Shown here in pieces: positions 9,989 through 19,074 of a stretch of 48,909 nucleotides of DNA; positions within the stretch are counted from its first letter, which is position 1, and the number at the start of each line of letters is the position of its first letter. The DNA lies in assembly GCA_934249275.1 (NCBI GenBank), contig CAKQKT010000003.1, positions 1-48,909 on the forward strand, written 5' to 3'. Position numbers and translations under genes: made by a program. The notes under the pieces are model-generated. The model was not told the DNA's origin. It made no database searches and saw only the letters and a list, made by a program, of their open reading frames with translations. The stretch comes from an uncultured Sutterella sp. Lineage in GTDB: Bacteria; Pseudomonadota; Gammaproteobacteria; Burkholderiales; Burkholderiaceae_F.

Positions 9989-12499
9989 TTATTCCCAATA
10001 AAGAGTCTGTCCGTCAAGAGCTCCGCGTCTCTCACTCGGCTTGGCGAACTCGCCCTGCGCACGGGCAATGAGGTAATAGCGAAGTTGCTGATTCATCGGC
10101 ATCTCGCGCCCGCCATGCTGAGCGGACCATGCGGACTTGATCCTGTCCATGAGCGGATTGTCAAAAGACACATCGGACGGGATGACAAGGCGCAGGTTAT
10201 TGCCACCCAACATGATCTTGGTAAGGCAGTCCTGCATCTCAACTTCCGACGGCTCGCGATCCTGCCCCATCTGCCGAAGCTGTTCCCTGGCCACCGATTG
10301 CAGGATGCGAATCGCGTCCGTCGAACCTTGGTTTGGAAGGTCCTTCACGGTGAGGAGAATCGCAGGCTTGCTCGTGCTTCCGAAGAGACCGGAGACAGAC
10401 ACGCTATCGCGCGTCGCCGCCCAAATAGCATTGCGGATTTCTACCTCATTGAGCTTCTTGCCCGAGAGCTGCCCCGTCAAACTGAGCTCCTTCTGCACGG
10501 CAGAAAGCACAAGGCCCGCCGATTCTGGGTAATCCTTGAACATCTTATCGAGCGTCGGGTTCTGCCTCAGCACGTTCTTGATCGTTCCGCTCTCAACCAC
10601 GTAATCGTCCAAGACCTCGCCAATCCGCGCCTTACGAATCTCGCCTGCACGCTCATCATTCGCCGCAACCTTCTTCTGCTTGAGCTTTGCCCATCGGGCC
10701 ATCAAGCGCTGTCGATCCGTGCCGTTGAGATCATTAAGGTAAAGCGTCAACTCGCTCTCAGGGAGCGCCGACAGGAAGTCGTCGTCGCTCAGCTTGCCGA
10801 GCGTAAACGGATTCGATGCAAACGTGTCGCTCTGGTAATGCTTGGCGATCTTCATCACGGCGGCATGCTCGTTCACGTCGAGCCGCTGGAACAAGGCCTG
10901 CGGTACGGCGTCGAGATTCCCGTGCGTCTGAAAGAGGATATTGGAGATCTGTGCCTTGACGTTGTTTTGCTCCTGAACGTACGACTCCTTCTTCTGCTTG
11001 ACGAGCGTCAGAGCCTTCGTCACAAGCTCATTGCAATAAACAGGATCAGAAGCCGCACGTGCATCCGTCTGCTTCAAATCTTCTCGGATCTGCTCGGCAG
11101 TCGGCCACTGCTTCGCCTCCGCAGCGTACTTCGGATCGAACCCGGCAACCGTCTTCCCAGTGGCGGAGTCCACCACCGCTCTCTGCTTGCGCATGTTGGC
11201 CATGGCGCTCTGGAGCGTGGACTGCGACTTCTCGGGCAGATAATCCGTCCACACGCCGCCTTTCTCGGCCGCCTGCTTCTCCGCGTTGCGCACAGTCTCC
11301 TTGTCAGTGATGTAGGCCGCCATTGCCATTTGCTCGTCGGCGAACTCCGTAAGCATGTCGCTGTAGCGGGCGAGGCCAAGCATCTGGTTGTAGTTTCGAT
11401 CAGTCTTGAAGGCTTTTACGTCCCATGGTTGCTTGGCCACCTTGGCGGCTTCCATGCCCTGCTCAACTGTGAGCTGAGAGGCACCGTGCTTCCATGCGTC
11501 GATAGGGCCTTCCTTCGTTGTGACGGACTGATGCCCGCCTTGAGACGTGACGGATATGACCGCCTCGAACCCTCGGGCAGTCTGCACAAAATCCTGCGAA
11601 ACGACACCCCGCTTAACGGCCAGTGACATACCGCCGCTCATAACGGAACCGTCCGATGCCAAGCCCGCGGCGTATTTCTCCACCTTCACACGATCTTCGT
11701 GCGCCTGCACGATGGGGTTGATTTGCTGTCGGGCCTTGGCAACATCAGACGCGAGCATATCCTTTGAATGCGCTTTCAGGATGCCAAGCGCCTGATACCC
11801 CATGACGGGGTTCTGATCTGCGCCTGCTAGACGATCGGCAATGGCGTTCATGTACATGCCGGAGAGTTGCTTCTTGACGTAGAGCTCCGTGTTCTCAGGC
11901 GTCCAGCCTTGGAACTCGGCAAGCTTCTGTGCGGACTCGCGGATGGTCGATGCACTCTGCGCAAGCATGTCGGGCTTCAAAGCATACGCCGCACCCGACT
12001 CCACGGCCTGCGCGACAGCGCCTTCATGCGCCGCCTTCTTCTGGGAAACCGCCTGCTGATAAACGTGCTGAGAGACTCCCGAGTAGGACGCGGTGTAGAT
12101 CGCCTGCGCCTTCTCGCCGAACATCTTCTGCTGGCGAGGCGTGAGCTTCGAGGATATCTCGGTGCCGTAGCCTTGAAGCCCTTCGTCCATGCGCTCGACA
12201 AGACCCTTGCCGTCCATGTCAGGCTCAAGCGCATTCGCACCGAGCGTACTCGCCCAGCCGCCTTCACCCGTCTCCATGTCAATGGCCTTTCGGCGCAAGT
12301 CCGTGATCGCCTCCGTCACGCGCGCATCATCCTGCTCGGCTAGGAATTTCGTGTACAGCTCGTCGAACTTGTTCGAAGCACCCGCAAGAGTCTTCTGGAT
12401 ACCCATCTCGGGAACCTGCGGGATGCTAGTCAAAACAGGCTTGTAGCCGAAAATGCTGGGTATCACCTGATGCCCGCCGTAATTGGGAACTTGTGCCAT
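9989..12499 (-). CDS. Internal virion protein (T7 gp15-like position)
   Basis: An 836-aa product. I chose the ATG at 12,499 (MAQVPNYGGHQ...), which overlaps the preceding stop as TAATG and has GGAG 7 nt upstream; a longer in-frame start would run through the upstream gene. The protein is largely helical and hydrophilic, with many KLTPRQQKMFGEKAQ-like amphipathic helices and no membrane segment. Size, order and composition match the second internal core protein of T7-like virions, which forms part of the ejection conduit. Sequence similarity to a named family is not certain from eye alone. Confidence 0.7.
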   Translation of the reverse strand: MAQVPNYGGHQVIPSIFGYKPVLTSIPQVPEMGIQKTLAGASNKFDELYTKFLAEQDDARVTEAITDLRRKAIDMETGEGGWASTLGANALEPDMDGKGLVERMDEGLQGYGTEISSKLTPRQQKMFGEKAQAIYTASYSGVSQHVYQQAVSQKKAAHEGAVAQAVESGAAYALKPDMLAQSASTIRESAQKLAEFQGWTPENTELYVKKQLSGMYMNAIADRLAGADQNPVMGYQALGILKAHSKDMLASDVAKARQQINPIVQAHEDRVKVEKYAAGLASDGSVMSGGMSLAVKRGVVSQDFVQTARGFEAVISVTSQGGHQSVTTKEGPIDAWKHGASQLTVEQGMEAAKVAKQPWDVKAFKTDRNYNQMLGLARYSDMLTEFADEQMAMAAYITDKETVRNAEKQAAEKGGVWTDYLPEKSQSTLQSAMANMRKQRAVVDSATGKTVAGFDPKYAAEAKQWPTAEQIREDLKQTDARAASDPVYCNELVTKALTLVKQKKESYVQEQNNVKAQISNILFQTHGNLDAVPQALFQRLDVNEHAAVMKIAKHYQSDTFASNPFTLGKLSDDDFLSALPESELTLYLNDLNGTDRQRLMARWAKLKQKKVAANDERAGEIRKARIGEVLDDYVVESGTIKNVLRQNPTLDKMFKDYPESAGLVLSAVQKELSLTGQLSGKKLNEVEIRNAIWAATRDSVSVSGLFGSTSKPAILLTVKDLPNQGSTDAIRILQSVAREQLRQMGQDREPSEVEMQDCLTKIMLGGNNLRLVIPSDVSFDNPLMDRIKSAWSAQHGGREMPMNQQLRYYLIARAQGEFAKPSERRGALDGQTLYWE

Positions 12500-13170
12500 T
12501 AGGATGCTCCAAAGTAGCGGTACCAGCGGTCGGCCGCAGAGAAGCCGCCTTCGAGCACGCTGGAGAAACCCTCGGCCTGCTTGGCCGATTTGGCGTAGCT
12601 TGAAGCGGCCGAGAAAATGCCGCCTTGTGCGCTTGCCTGCAGGGCCTGCTGCTTGTAGCCCCACGCGGCGGAAAGCGCGTTCATCTCAGCAGTATTCTTA
12701 TCAATCTCCTTCAGGATGTCGGTAGAAGCGGCAACCTCAGCCGTTGAACCTGCCCCGAGTCGTACACCGTTCGAGGCGAACGCCGTTCTCTGCTTCGCCT
12801 TGATCTGCCCTGCACGATACGTGAGCTGAGCCACCTTTGCTTCGCCCTGACGCATGGCCGACTCTGCGGAGAGCTGGGCCATCTGCCTGTTTGCCTCGGA
12901 GATTTCGGCCTGCTTCTGCATTACATACTTGGTCGTCTTTCCGCCCTTCCATGCGGAATACATGCCGCCAATGGCCTGCCCGATCGCCATACCGATCGAG
13001 GCGCCGCCCATGCCCTGTTGGAGGCCGCTTGCGCCCGTTCCGGCTCCCTCCGCAGGCAGGATGTTCTGAGTGCCTGCGGCCCCTTGGAAACCGAGCGGCT
13101 CAGTTCCGAAATTGACGCCACCCATAAGATTTTCAAGATCATAGGTGGTCCCTTGAAGTGTCAGTGCCAT
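12499..13170 (-). CDS. Internal virion protein (T7 gp14-like position)
   Basis: A 223-aa product starting at the ATG at 13,170 (MALTLQGTTYDLENL); an upstream in-frame start is rejected because it would place a terminator inside the gene. Residues 50-75 are a Gly/Ala/Met hydrophobic segment (GGASIGMAIGQAIGGMYSAW). Residues 80-170 form a coiled coil rich in Gln, Ala and Glu (EISEANRQMAQLSAESAMRQGE). It has a Gly-rich membrane segment plus helices, like small ejection proteins of T7-like phages. The gene is the first after a strong terminator, so its expression should need readthrough or processing. Confidence 0.65.
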   Translation of the reverse strand: MALTLQGTTYDLENLMGGVNFGTEPLGFQGAAGTQNILPAEGAGTGASGLQQGMGGASIGMAIGQAIGGMYSAWKGGKTTKYVMQKQAEISEANRQMAQLSAESAMRQGEAKVAQLTYRAGQIKAKQRTAFASNGVRLGAGSTAEVAASTDILKEIDKNTAEMNALSAAWGYKQQALQASAQGGIFSAASSYAKSAKQAEGFSSVLEGGFSAADRWYRYFGAS

Positions 13171-13197
13171 AAGAAAAAAGCCCTCATAGTTGAGGGC
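13171..13197 (-). terminator. Rho-independent terminator inside the late operon
   Basis: On the minus strand a perfect 7-bp stem (GCCCTCA/TGAGGGC, loop ACTA) is followed by TTTTTTCTT, ending at the ATG of the next gene. It lies after tail tubular protein B and after motif copy 2. Confidence 0.85.
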
Positions 13198-13219
13198 TAG
13201 GTTATCGAGTAGCGTCGGC

Positions 13220-13231
13220 CTCATGCACCCA
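13220..13231 (-). repeat. Late intergenic motif copy 2 (TGGGTGCATGAG)
   Basis: The 12-mer begins at the base next to the TGA stop of the tail tubular protein B gene, 23 nt before the terminator stem. Here the 3' extension is GCC instead of AGC. Confidence 0.8.
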
Positions 13232-15913
13232 TCAGCGTGCAAAGTCCCAACACAGACTCACGACGGTCAAAGGCAGAGGATCCTTTTGACGGACGCAAAT
13301 TTGACCCGAGTCGTTCCACTGCGCTATTGCCGCGAGACCGATCTCCTTGCTCATCAACTTGGGAGGCGAGCCGTAGAACTCGGTCGTTCGCTGCTTGTAC
13401 TCCACAAGGTTATCGAAGTCGGGGCCGACGAAGACACCTGACGACCTGTGAACCCGCAGATAGACATCGTTGACGTTCTTCATGTGCCCCATGCCGTAGG
13501 AGCCGTCTTGAAGCTGAACCGCGACAGGTAGCGTCTGTAAGTCCGCCGTAATAGGCAGGCCGACAATAACGTGACGAGAAGGCTGTGTCAGGGTAACGAT
13601 ACCGTTTGTAACAACCTGCTGAGGAAGCACACAACCGTCAGCAAAGACGCTCACCGTCTGCCCTTCCAGCCATGTGAGGCCGCTAACCCGCGTGGTCTCC
13701 TCTCCTATGTATTCCCCCCCGCAGTCCACGTGCCAAGCATCCGACAGTCGCGAGAACTTTCTTTCATGCATGCGCTCAATGTAACGAACGCGGTTTCCGT
13801 TGATCTCGCGCAGAACAACGAGATATACAATGTCTTCATCCCCTTCGGGCACCACGGTTACCGACTCGATTGTGCCGTTCACCGTGGTGTGCTTGTGCCA
13901 CCCGCCAATCGCCTGCTCCGGCAAATACGTAAGCCCCAACAAACTGCCGTCTGACATAACGACCCAAACGATAGGGTCAGGAGACTTGGCCAGGGCCATG
14001 TCGACGACATCGGTATCCTCGAACATATGAGCAGATCGAATGGACAGATCGCCCGTCGTGTAACCCGACGACTGCCAGTTGTATCCAAGCTCGCGAACAT
14101 GACCGCCTCGGGCCGCCGCGTAAACAATTGTTGAATTCACTACAACCGGCATCACGTTCGAGGCCCCGATCTGTGACTGCACTTCTGACTTGATCGCATC
14201 CGGCGCCATCGGCTGCGAGCCGCCGCCGTAAATGCGATACTCCGTCGTGTTCGTCATCGCAAGCACCTGCTGAAGCGGGGTGAGATGCAGAATACGAGAA
14301 GCCTCTTGCGCGGCGATTGCGAAACGAAGGCGATTGTCATCCTGAGACGGGAGCGTATAGCTCATGTCCGACTCAGTGCCCGAGCGCGTCATCCACACCA
14401 TCTGCGGACGTGTCGGCGTTCCAGCAAAGCATCGACGCTGTTCGAAGTAGCAAACCGCGCCAGGGTAGTCGCCGGCCAGACCGGCACTCAGTTGGATGTT
14501 TGCCCCACTTCCGTTGGCAGACTTAATCCGAAGCTGTGGGTTCGTGTAGTTGTAGCCGGGGCTGCGAATTTGAATATCCGTAAAGACTCCGTTCTGGATG
14601 CTCACGCGCACTTCTGCGCCGTAACCCGTACCTCCGGCGTCATAGACTTCAACTTCAACCGGCTCGGTTTCCGCTCGGCATTCCAGATACCCTTCAGTGA
14701 CGACGACATTATTTGTGCCCGAAGTGAATTGAAACTTCATGACTGGATGTACATAGCCCGAGCCACCTTCAAGAATCTTTGCGTCATATATCTGAGTTCC
14801 CCATTGGCCATAGGCTCGGGTCGACATGCTGCCGATTGCCCCCGTACCGCTACCCCCTTGGTCAAAGATTCCGAGGTATGAGAATGTCCCAGTCTGATAG
14901 GCACCGTGCTCACTGTTGCTATCCATACCCGTACTGAACGGCAACTGCAGGTTCATCCAATCGCCGCCGGCAGGTCGCCACTTGCCGTAGTTATAGACAT
15001 TCGTCACGCGACTCCTTCCAAAGTAGCCCGAGCCCCCGTTGATGATGCGCGCAGAGGTAATGCCTCTCGCCTGCTTGAAAACATCGTCGTAGATCGGAGG
15101 CGTAATCCCCTCATCGGGAGTGTAGTTGTCGTCGACGAACGTCGTCTCTTCGGTTTCACCGATGAAACAGTACAGCCCCTTGTAATTCTTATACACACGG
15201 TAGCGTTCAGCCCCCGAGGTAGAGCTCCAAGAGAGCGTCACCGTCGCATTGTTGAGATACAAGTTCCCCTTTGTCTGGCCGATGCCGCTTGCCGGGCTCT
15301 CCTCCTGACTGCCCGTAGCCGTCTCGCGTAGCGCCGTCACCTTGTACTTCAGCGTATAGCGATTGCGCTCCTCATCCGTAATCGTCTGATCCTTGCCCGC
15401 TACTACTTCGAAGACGGCCGTAGGGGCACCCGGCGGCAAAAGCGGTGCACCGAAATTCACGTCCACGAGACGCCAATCGGTTGCCCCATAGCGGCGCAAC
15501 TCCTTCGGAGGGTAGCTCGGATGCACGAGCGTCATAACGTCCATCGACTGAACATAATGGATGTCGAACACATCGTCCGAGCTGTACGGCGTCGCAATCT
15601 CATAGGGCTGGCCGTTTGAGCCTATAAGCGTTTTTCCCTGTGTATGGAAGCGGGCGTACTTGTCGCCAAGCTCAATAGCAAGCGTTTGATCCGACGAAAA
15701 CGTGAACGGAATCAATCGGCACTTCTTGTCCGCATACTTCGCCGCGTTCACATAAGCCGTACCCGGACGGATCGTCGCAGGACCTTGCGGAAGCACGATG
15801 AAGTTGCGGCATTTCGCCAACCCTTGCTGGTATTTCTGGTCGTCAAAGCGCCCGTACATCGACGGCGCAAGCTCGCCCGCTGAGAAGGACGTTTGAACCT
15901 TGCGAATGCCCAT
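13232..15913 (-). CDS. Tail tubular protein B (T7 gp12-like)
   Basis: An 893-aa product. The start at 15,913 (MGIRKVQTSFSAGELAPSMYGR) has AGGAG 6 nt upstream and lies 2 nt after the previous stop. The N-terminus SFSAGELAPSMYGR-D--KY--GL--C-N---L-QG-A--RPGT is a hallmark of the podoviral nozzle/stub proteins of the tail tubular B group. The body is rich in beta strands with Gly-Tyr repeats (GGSGYFGRSR, GGSGYVHP, AGGTGYGAEV). It forms the distal tail tube and docks onto tail tubular protein A, encoded just upstream. Length is close to the family. Confidence 0.85.
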   Translation of the reverse strand: MGIRKVQTSFSAGELAPSMYGRFDDQKYQQGLAKCRNFIVLPQGPATIRPGTAYVNAAKYADKKCRLIPFTFSSDQTLAIELGDKYARFHTQGKTLIGSNGQPYEIATPYSSDDVFDIHYVQSMDVMTLVHPSYPPKELRRYGATDWRLVDVNFGAPLLPPGAPTAVFEVVAGKDQTITDEERNRYTLKYKVTALRETATGSQEESPASGIGQTKGNLYLNNATVTLSWSSTSGAERYRVYKNYKGLYCFIGETEETTFVDDNYTPDEGITPPIYDDVFKQARGITSARIINGGSGYFGRSRVTNVYNYGKWRPAGGDWMNLQLPFSTGMDSNSEHGAYQTGTFSYLGIFDQGGSGTGAIGSMSTRAYGQWGTQIYDAKILEGGSGYVHPVMKFQFTSGTNNVVVTEGYLECRAETEPVEVEVYDAGGTGYGAEVRVSIQNGVFTDIQIRSPGYNYTNPQLRIKSANGSGANIQLSAGLAGDYPGAVCYFEQRRCFAGTPTRPQMVWMTRSGTESDMSYTLPSQDDNRLRFAIAAQEASRILHLTPLQQVLAMTNTTEYRIYGGGSQPMAPDAIKSEVQSQIGASNVMPVVVNSTIVYAAARGGHVRELGYNWQSSGYTTGDLSIRSAHMFEDTDVVDMALAKSPDPIVWVVMSDGSLLGLTYLPEQAIGGWHKHTTVNGTIESVTVVPEGDEDIVYLVVLREINGNRVRYIERMHERKFSRLSDAWHVDCGGEYIGEETTRVSGLTWLEGQTVSVFADGCVLPQQVVTNGIVTLTQPSRHVIVGLPITADLQTLPVAVQLQDGSYGMGHMKNVNDVYLRVHRSSGVFVGPDFDNLVEYKQRTTEFYGSPPKLMSKEIGLAAIAQWNDSGQICVRQKDPLPLTVVSLCWDFAR

Positions 15914-15915
15914 GG

Positions 15916-16548
15916 CTATCTCCTCATGATCCAAGACGGCGTGAAGGAGACCTGCTTGCGCTGCTGATTTGCATCGCGAGTCTTCGCCGTGGAGAGCGCC
16001 ACTTGGAACTGCTTCGAAAGCATGGACGCAAGCTTCTGCCCTTCCTCACCCTTCACGCGGGAACCTGCGATCTCCATCGCAAGGTAGTACGCAAACGCCG
16101 TCACAAAGGTCGGCGAGAAGTAGCCTTCCGACACTTCCGACGTAAGGTACGTCGCCACGGGGTCTTGCGCATTCGTGTAGAGCTTTCCGCTCATCACTTC
16201 AAAGTTCGCGTCGTTGGGTTCCGTGAACCACATGGCGTTGTCCGTCCACCAGCTCGGCATCTCCTGTCGGGCGTTGGGGCGCACTCGGATGATGCGCATG
16301 CAGTCGGACGGAACTTCATAAACCCCGCGCCATCCTGCCGTCTCTTCCGTACTCAGCTTGGCGAGGAGCTGTCGCTTCGTCGCAAACGACCAGTCGTGCA
16401 TCTCAAGCATCGCGGACTTGGCGATCGGGTAATAGATCGCGCACATCTTGGACGCCGTCGAATTGCCGGGCGGATCAATCGTCGCAATGCTACCCGAGTC
16501 ACCGAGAAACGACATTGCCAAATTACAAATCTCCACAGCACTTGCCAT
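15916..16548 (-). CDS. Tail tubular protein A (T7 gp11-like adaptor)
   Basis: A 210-aa product with an ATG at 16,548 preceded by AGGAGG at 5 nt (MASAVEICNLAMSFLGDSGSI). The features A---CN-A---LG, then a HDWSFA-KR--LA segment near residue 60, then W-Y-P-DC-R-IRV, fit the gatekeeper/adaptor ring protein of podovirus tails (Phage_TTP_11 type). It bridges portal and nozzle. The next gene is tail tubular protein B, as in T7. Confidence 0.85.
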   Translation of the reverse strand: MASAVEICNLAMSFLGDSGSIATIDPPGNSTASKMCAIYYPIAKSAMLEMHDWSFATKRQLLAKLSTEETAGWRGVYEVPSDCMRIIRVRPNARQEMPSWWTDNAMWFTEPNDANFEVMSGKLYTNAQDPVATYLTSEVSEGYFSPTFVTAFAYYLAMEIAGSRVKGEEGQKLASMLSKQFQVALSTAKTRDANQQRKQVSFTPSWIMRR

Positions 16549-16612
16549 GAGAACCTCCTGCAAAAAGAGGCGCCGAAGCGCCCCTTTATCATCATCACCC
16601 TATTCGAGAGGC

Positions 16613-17026
16613 TCAAGCCGTCTTGATGGACGGGGCCTGTTCAAAGCCCGGATTGTCTTGGAAGCCGGACGTGATGAAGCCGTGAACCGTACCCGTCGTC
16701 GGCGTGCCGCCAAACTTGGCGACCATGTAGCGCTTGTGGTGGTACGGGATCGGGATAACGACCTGAGTACCCGCCTTCGGAGCGCTGAGAGTAGCGGCGG
16801 TGCCGACATCGGCAAAGCCCGTGGTCTCCTTGTCGGAGTCCTGCAGGGAGATCGTAAGGTCGCCCGTCACGTCGGCCTTCACCGTGAACACGGCCACAAG
16901 ATCGCCGTAGGCATAGCCCGTGGTCGGCTTGGCCTGACCAAAGTCAAGACGGAAGTCGGAGGTGGCCGCGGCAGAGAGCGTCTGGCCTTCATCCTTCGTG
17001 AACATCATCAGATAGTCAACAATCAT
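16613..17026 (-). CDS. Bbp16-like capsid cement protein
   Basis: A 137-aa product starting at 17,026 (MIVDYLMMFTKDEGQ) with GGAG 6 nt upstream. It follows the Bbp16 pattern: MIVD-L--F---Q--T-, then alternating beta strands (DLVAVFTVKADVTGDLTISLQDS), a TQVVIPIP segment, HHKRYMVAKFGG and a final VHGFIT-GFQ. In Bordetella phage BPP-1 the corresponding protein decorates the capsid surface as a cement. It lies directly after the capsid gene, as expected. Upstream in-frame extension into the capsid gene is rejected. Confidence 0.8.
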   Translation of the reverse strand: MIVDYLMMFTKDEGQTLSAAATSDFRLDFGQAKPTTGYAYGDLVAVFTVKADVTGDLTISLQDSDKETTGFADVGTAATLSAPKAGTQVVIPIPYHHKRYMVAKFGGTPTTGTVHGFITSGFQDNPGFEQAPSIKTA

Positions 17027-17036
17027 TGTCTTCTCC

Positions 17037-18056
17037 TTACTTGACCTGAGCTTCCTTGAACTCCAGCACGTCAACACGGCGGAACGGGATGCCGTCGAAG
17101 CTGAGCACCTTGTGGCCGCCAACTTCGGACAGGCTCAACTGGACGTTGCGGGAGTTGGCCTGCTGGAGGCGCAGATAGGTCTCGACCGTGCGGTTCGTGT
17201 AGAAGGCAAAGCGTGCGCCCGAGAGAGACGGAACCTTGGCGACGGCCTTCACGAGGAGTTCGTAAAGGTTGTGGCCCGTGGCGCTGTTCTCATCCGGCGG
17301 AATGGACTTGAGAAGGCTTTCCTTGATATTCGCGATACGAACAACATAGCGCCAGTCGCGAACGGAGAGGCCGACGTCCCAACCGAAGTGCGTCTTGAGA
17401 ACGCGGTATTCACCACCATCCGGGTCAAAAGCGGCTTCTTCCCCGATGTCTTCCTTGGAGAGGCCTGCCTTGGAGCCTTCCGGGAAGAGACCGTGAACGG
17501 TATTCGGGCCCCAACCAACAAGCCAAATAGACGTCAGGTCGTTGCCCGTGCCGCCCGCATCAATGACGTTGACGGCGCACGGAGCCTTCTTCGGGTCCTT
17601 GGTGCTGAAACGCGGGGCGAGACCCATGATGCCTTCGGGATCCTTCGAGGAATCACCATAGATGAGTGCGCGCTGAAGAAACTGGGACATGGATTCGATG
17701 AACGGACGTTCTTCGGAAGCGCGCCAAGATTCCTTCATGCCGTTGATTTCAGCGAGCTTCTTGTCAACCGTAGCGAAGGCTTCAAGCATGCCGCAGGTGT
17801 CCGTGATCTGAGCGACCGTGGACTTGGACTGCTTCACGCCGTAGTTGAGCTTGCGCCACGTGACGATCGGAAGACCCGTGCGGACGGTCGTGCGGTGGGA
17901 GAACTTGTTGTTCGCCTCAACCCACGTGATGTCGTCCATCATTTCGTTGGTTTCGTTGAGAACCTCAACGATGTCTGCAAGCTGACCGTCCGGATCCAAG
18001 CGACCCATCATGTCAGCGAGCGTCGGATTGCGATTCGGCTTGGTAGTCGTAGCCAT
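17037..18056 (-). CDS. Major capsid protein
   Basis: A 339-aa product. Residues 10-60 (PTLADMMGRLDPDGQLADIVEVLNE...) and the following SHRTTVRTGLP---WRKLN-GV--SK segment resemble the capsid proteins of BPP-1-like podoviruses and related HK97-fold families. Later features include FIESMSQFLQRALIYGD, GIMGLAPRF and a C-terminal VLSFDGIPFRRVDVL beta segment typical of the HK97 axial domain. It stands between scaffold and cement genes. High expression is expected, with GGAG upstream of the ATG. Confidence 0.88.
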   Translation of the reverse strand: MATTTKPNRNPTLADMMGRLDPDGQLADIVEVLNETNEMMDDITWVEANNKFSHRTTVRTGLPIVTWRKLNYGVKQSKSTVAQITDTCGMLEAFATVDKKLAEINGMKESWRASEERPFIESMSQFLQRALIYGDSSKDPEGIMGLAPRFSTKDPKKAPCAVNVIDAGGTGNDLTSIWLVGWGPNTVHGLFPEGSKAGLSKEDIGEEAAFDPDGGEYRVLKTHFGWDVGLSVRDWRYVVRIANIKESLLKSIPPDENSATGHNLYELLVKAVAKVPSLSGARFAFYTNRTVETYLRLQQANSRNVQLSLSEVGGHKVLSFDGIPFRRVDVLEFKEAQVK

Positions 18057-18067
18057 TTCCTTACTCC

Positions 18068-18736
18068 TTATTCATCGACAATCATGTTGGACTTCGGGTA
18101 GCGGCGGCGTACGCCCGCGGGTGCGGAGGCACTGCCCGTCACGCCCGTGTCCTGCTGCATGGTCTTGCCGATGCGATAAAACAGACGGACCACTTCGGGA
18201 TGAGCCCCTAGGCCGGATCCGTTCAAAATAGCGCGAAGTTCGGGCGTCGCGTAGTGCTTGTATGCTTGACTCGCAATGCCGCGTTTAGCCTCGAAATCCG
18301 CGTCGCCGATTTCGGGGTCTTTCGCCGAGAGGGAAGCCCATTCCTTGGACTTCGCCACTAGGTCTTTCATCAGATAGTCGCGTGCGGTCGGAACCATCGA
18401 CGCGAACATCTTCTGAGCGTTTTCCTGCGAGAGGCCGAGTTCGCGCGCCGTAGCGGCAAAGCCCTGCACCTGCTCTTCGGAGAATTGCTGGCCGTCAATG
18501 TCGAACGGCTCGTAGGCCTCAGGGGCCGTCGGAGCGGCTCCCGGCTCACCTTTGCCCTCATCCTTTCCGCCGTCCAGCAGGGACGGCATCCCTTCCTGCG
18601 GTTCTGTAGCGCCCGTTGCCGGATCGGTAGCCGCCGGAGCCGGATCGGTAGGGTTTCCCTCGCCACCTGCGGGCGTTGCGGGATTGGCCGGCTCAGTCGT
18701 ATCGACAGGGTCAACGGTGGTTCCGTCTTCAGCCAT
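18068..18736 (-). CDS. Capsid scaffolding protein
   Basis: A 222-aa acidic product. The first 90 residues are a low-complexity Pro/Ala/Thr/Glu/Asp segment. Residues 85-135 contain a helical pattern common in podoviral scaffolds (FAATARELGLSQENAQKMF). The basic C-terminus (VRRRYPKSNMIVDE) could contact the capsid lining. It lies directly upstream of the capsid gene. No protease motif is seen, so a scaffold is more likely than a prohead protease. The ATG overlaps the previous stop by 8 nt. Confidence 0.75.
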   Translation of the reverse strand: MAEDGTTVDPVDTTEPANPATPAGGEGNPTDPAPAATDPATGATEPQEGMPSLLDGGKDEGKGEPGAAPTAPEAYEPFDIDGQQFSEEQVQGFAATARELGLSQENAQKMFASMVPTARDYLMKDLVAKSKEWASLSAKDPEIGDADFEAKRGIASQAYKHYATPELRAILNGSGLGAHPEVVRLFYRIGKTMQQDTGVTGSASAPAGVRRRYPKSNMIVDE

Positions 18737-19013
18737 TCTTGTTCTCCTTCATCATCTTCGGATACTGGTCGGGACAAACCCGATCAATCTGCGCCATCAG
18801 ACGGTAGCCGATGTCCTTTCGACCTTCGGCATGCGCCATGGCAATCGGCATGTAGGACGCGCGCAGCGGCGTCTCCTCGAAGGTCGTTCGGAAAACGCCC
18901 GACTTCGTGAGAAGCCAATGCATCAACCGACGCCCGCGCACATCCCGCATAAGCCACTTAAAGTCGGACTCGAAGTCGTCCGATGCTTCGTAAGGCTTTT
19001 GGATTTCAGTCAC
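18729..19013 (-). CDS. Bbp19-like phage protein
   Basis: A 94-aa product. I chose a GTG start at 19,013 (VTEIQKPYEASDDFES) because AGGAGG lies 6 nt upstream; the ATG at 19,046 would place that RBS inside the coding sequence. The pattern DFKWLM-D-RGRRLMHWLL---GVFR-TF followed by AHAEGRKDIGYRL matches the Bbp19-like domain of BPP-1-type phages. Its role is unknown; it is always among the portal, scaffold and capsid genes. The 3' end overlaps the scaffold gene by 8 nt. Confidence 0.8.
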   Translation of the reverse strand: MTEIQKPYEASDDFESDFKWLMRDVRGRRLMHWLLTKSGVFRTTFEETPLRASYMPIAMAHAEGRKDIGYRLMAQIDRVCPDQYPKMMKENKNG

Positions 19014-19054
19014 AAGTGACCTCCTTCTTTGCGGCAACTTTGGCACGCGAATTT

Positions 19055-19069
19055 GCTCTCATGCACCCA
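19055..19069 (-). repeat. Late intergenic motif copy 3 (TGGGTGCATGAGAGC)
   Basis: The motif lies 5 nt after the TGA stop of the portal gene and about 40 nt before the GTG start of the Bbp19-like gene. It is identical to copy 1 over 15 nt and continues as AAA. Confidence 0.8.
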
Positions 19070-19074
19070 TCGAA

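Noticed and set aside
9590..11626. Long plus-strand open frame of 678 codons
   Set aside because: Antisense shadow of the ejection-protein genes: Arg/Leu/His-rich with no domain pattern, lying across two well-supported minus-strand genes. The similar frames at 6,488-7,723 and 7,823-9,496 were rejected for the same reason.
12500..12664. In-frame N-terminal extension of the 836-aa internal protein
   Set aside because: The extension reads through the previous gene in another frame, while the ATG at 12,499 has a good RBS and stop-start overlap.
13171..13242. In-frame N-terminal extension of the 223-aa internal protein
   Set aside because: It would translate through a Rho-independent terminator and motif copy 2. 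The start at 13,170 gives a normal phage N-terminus.
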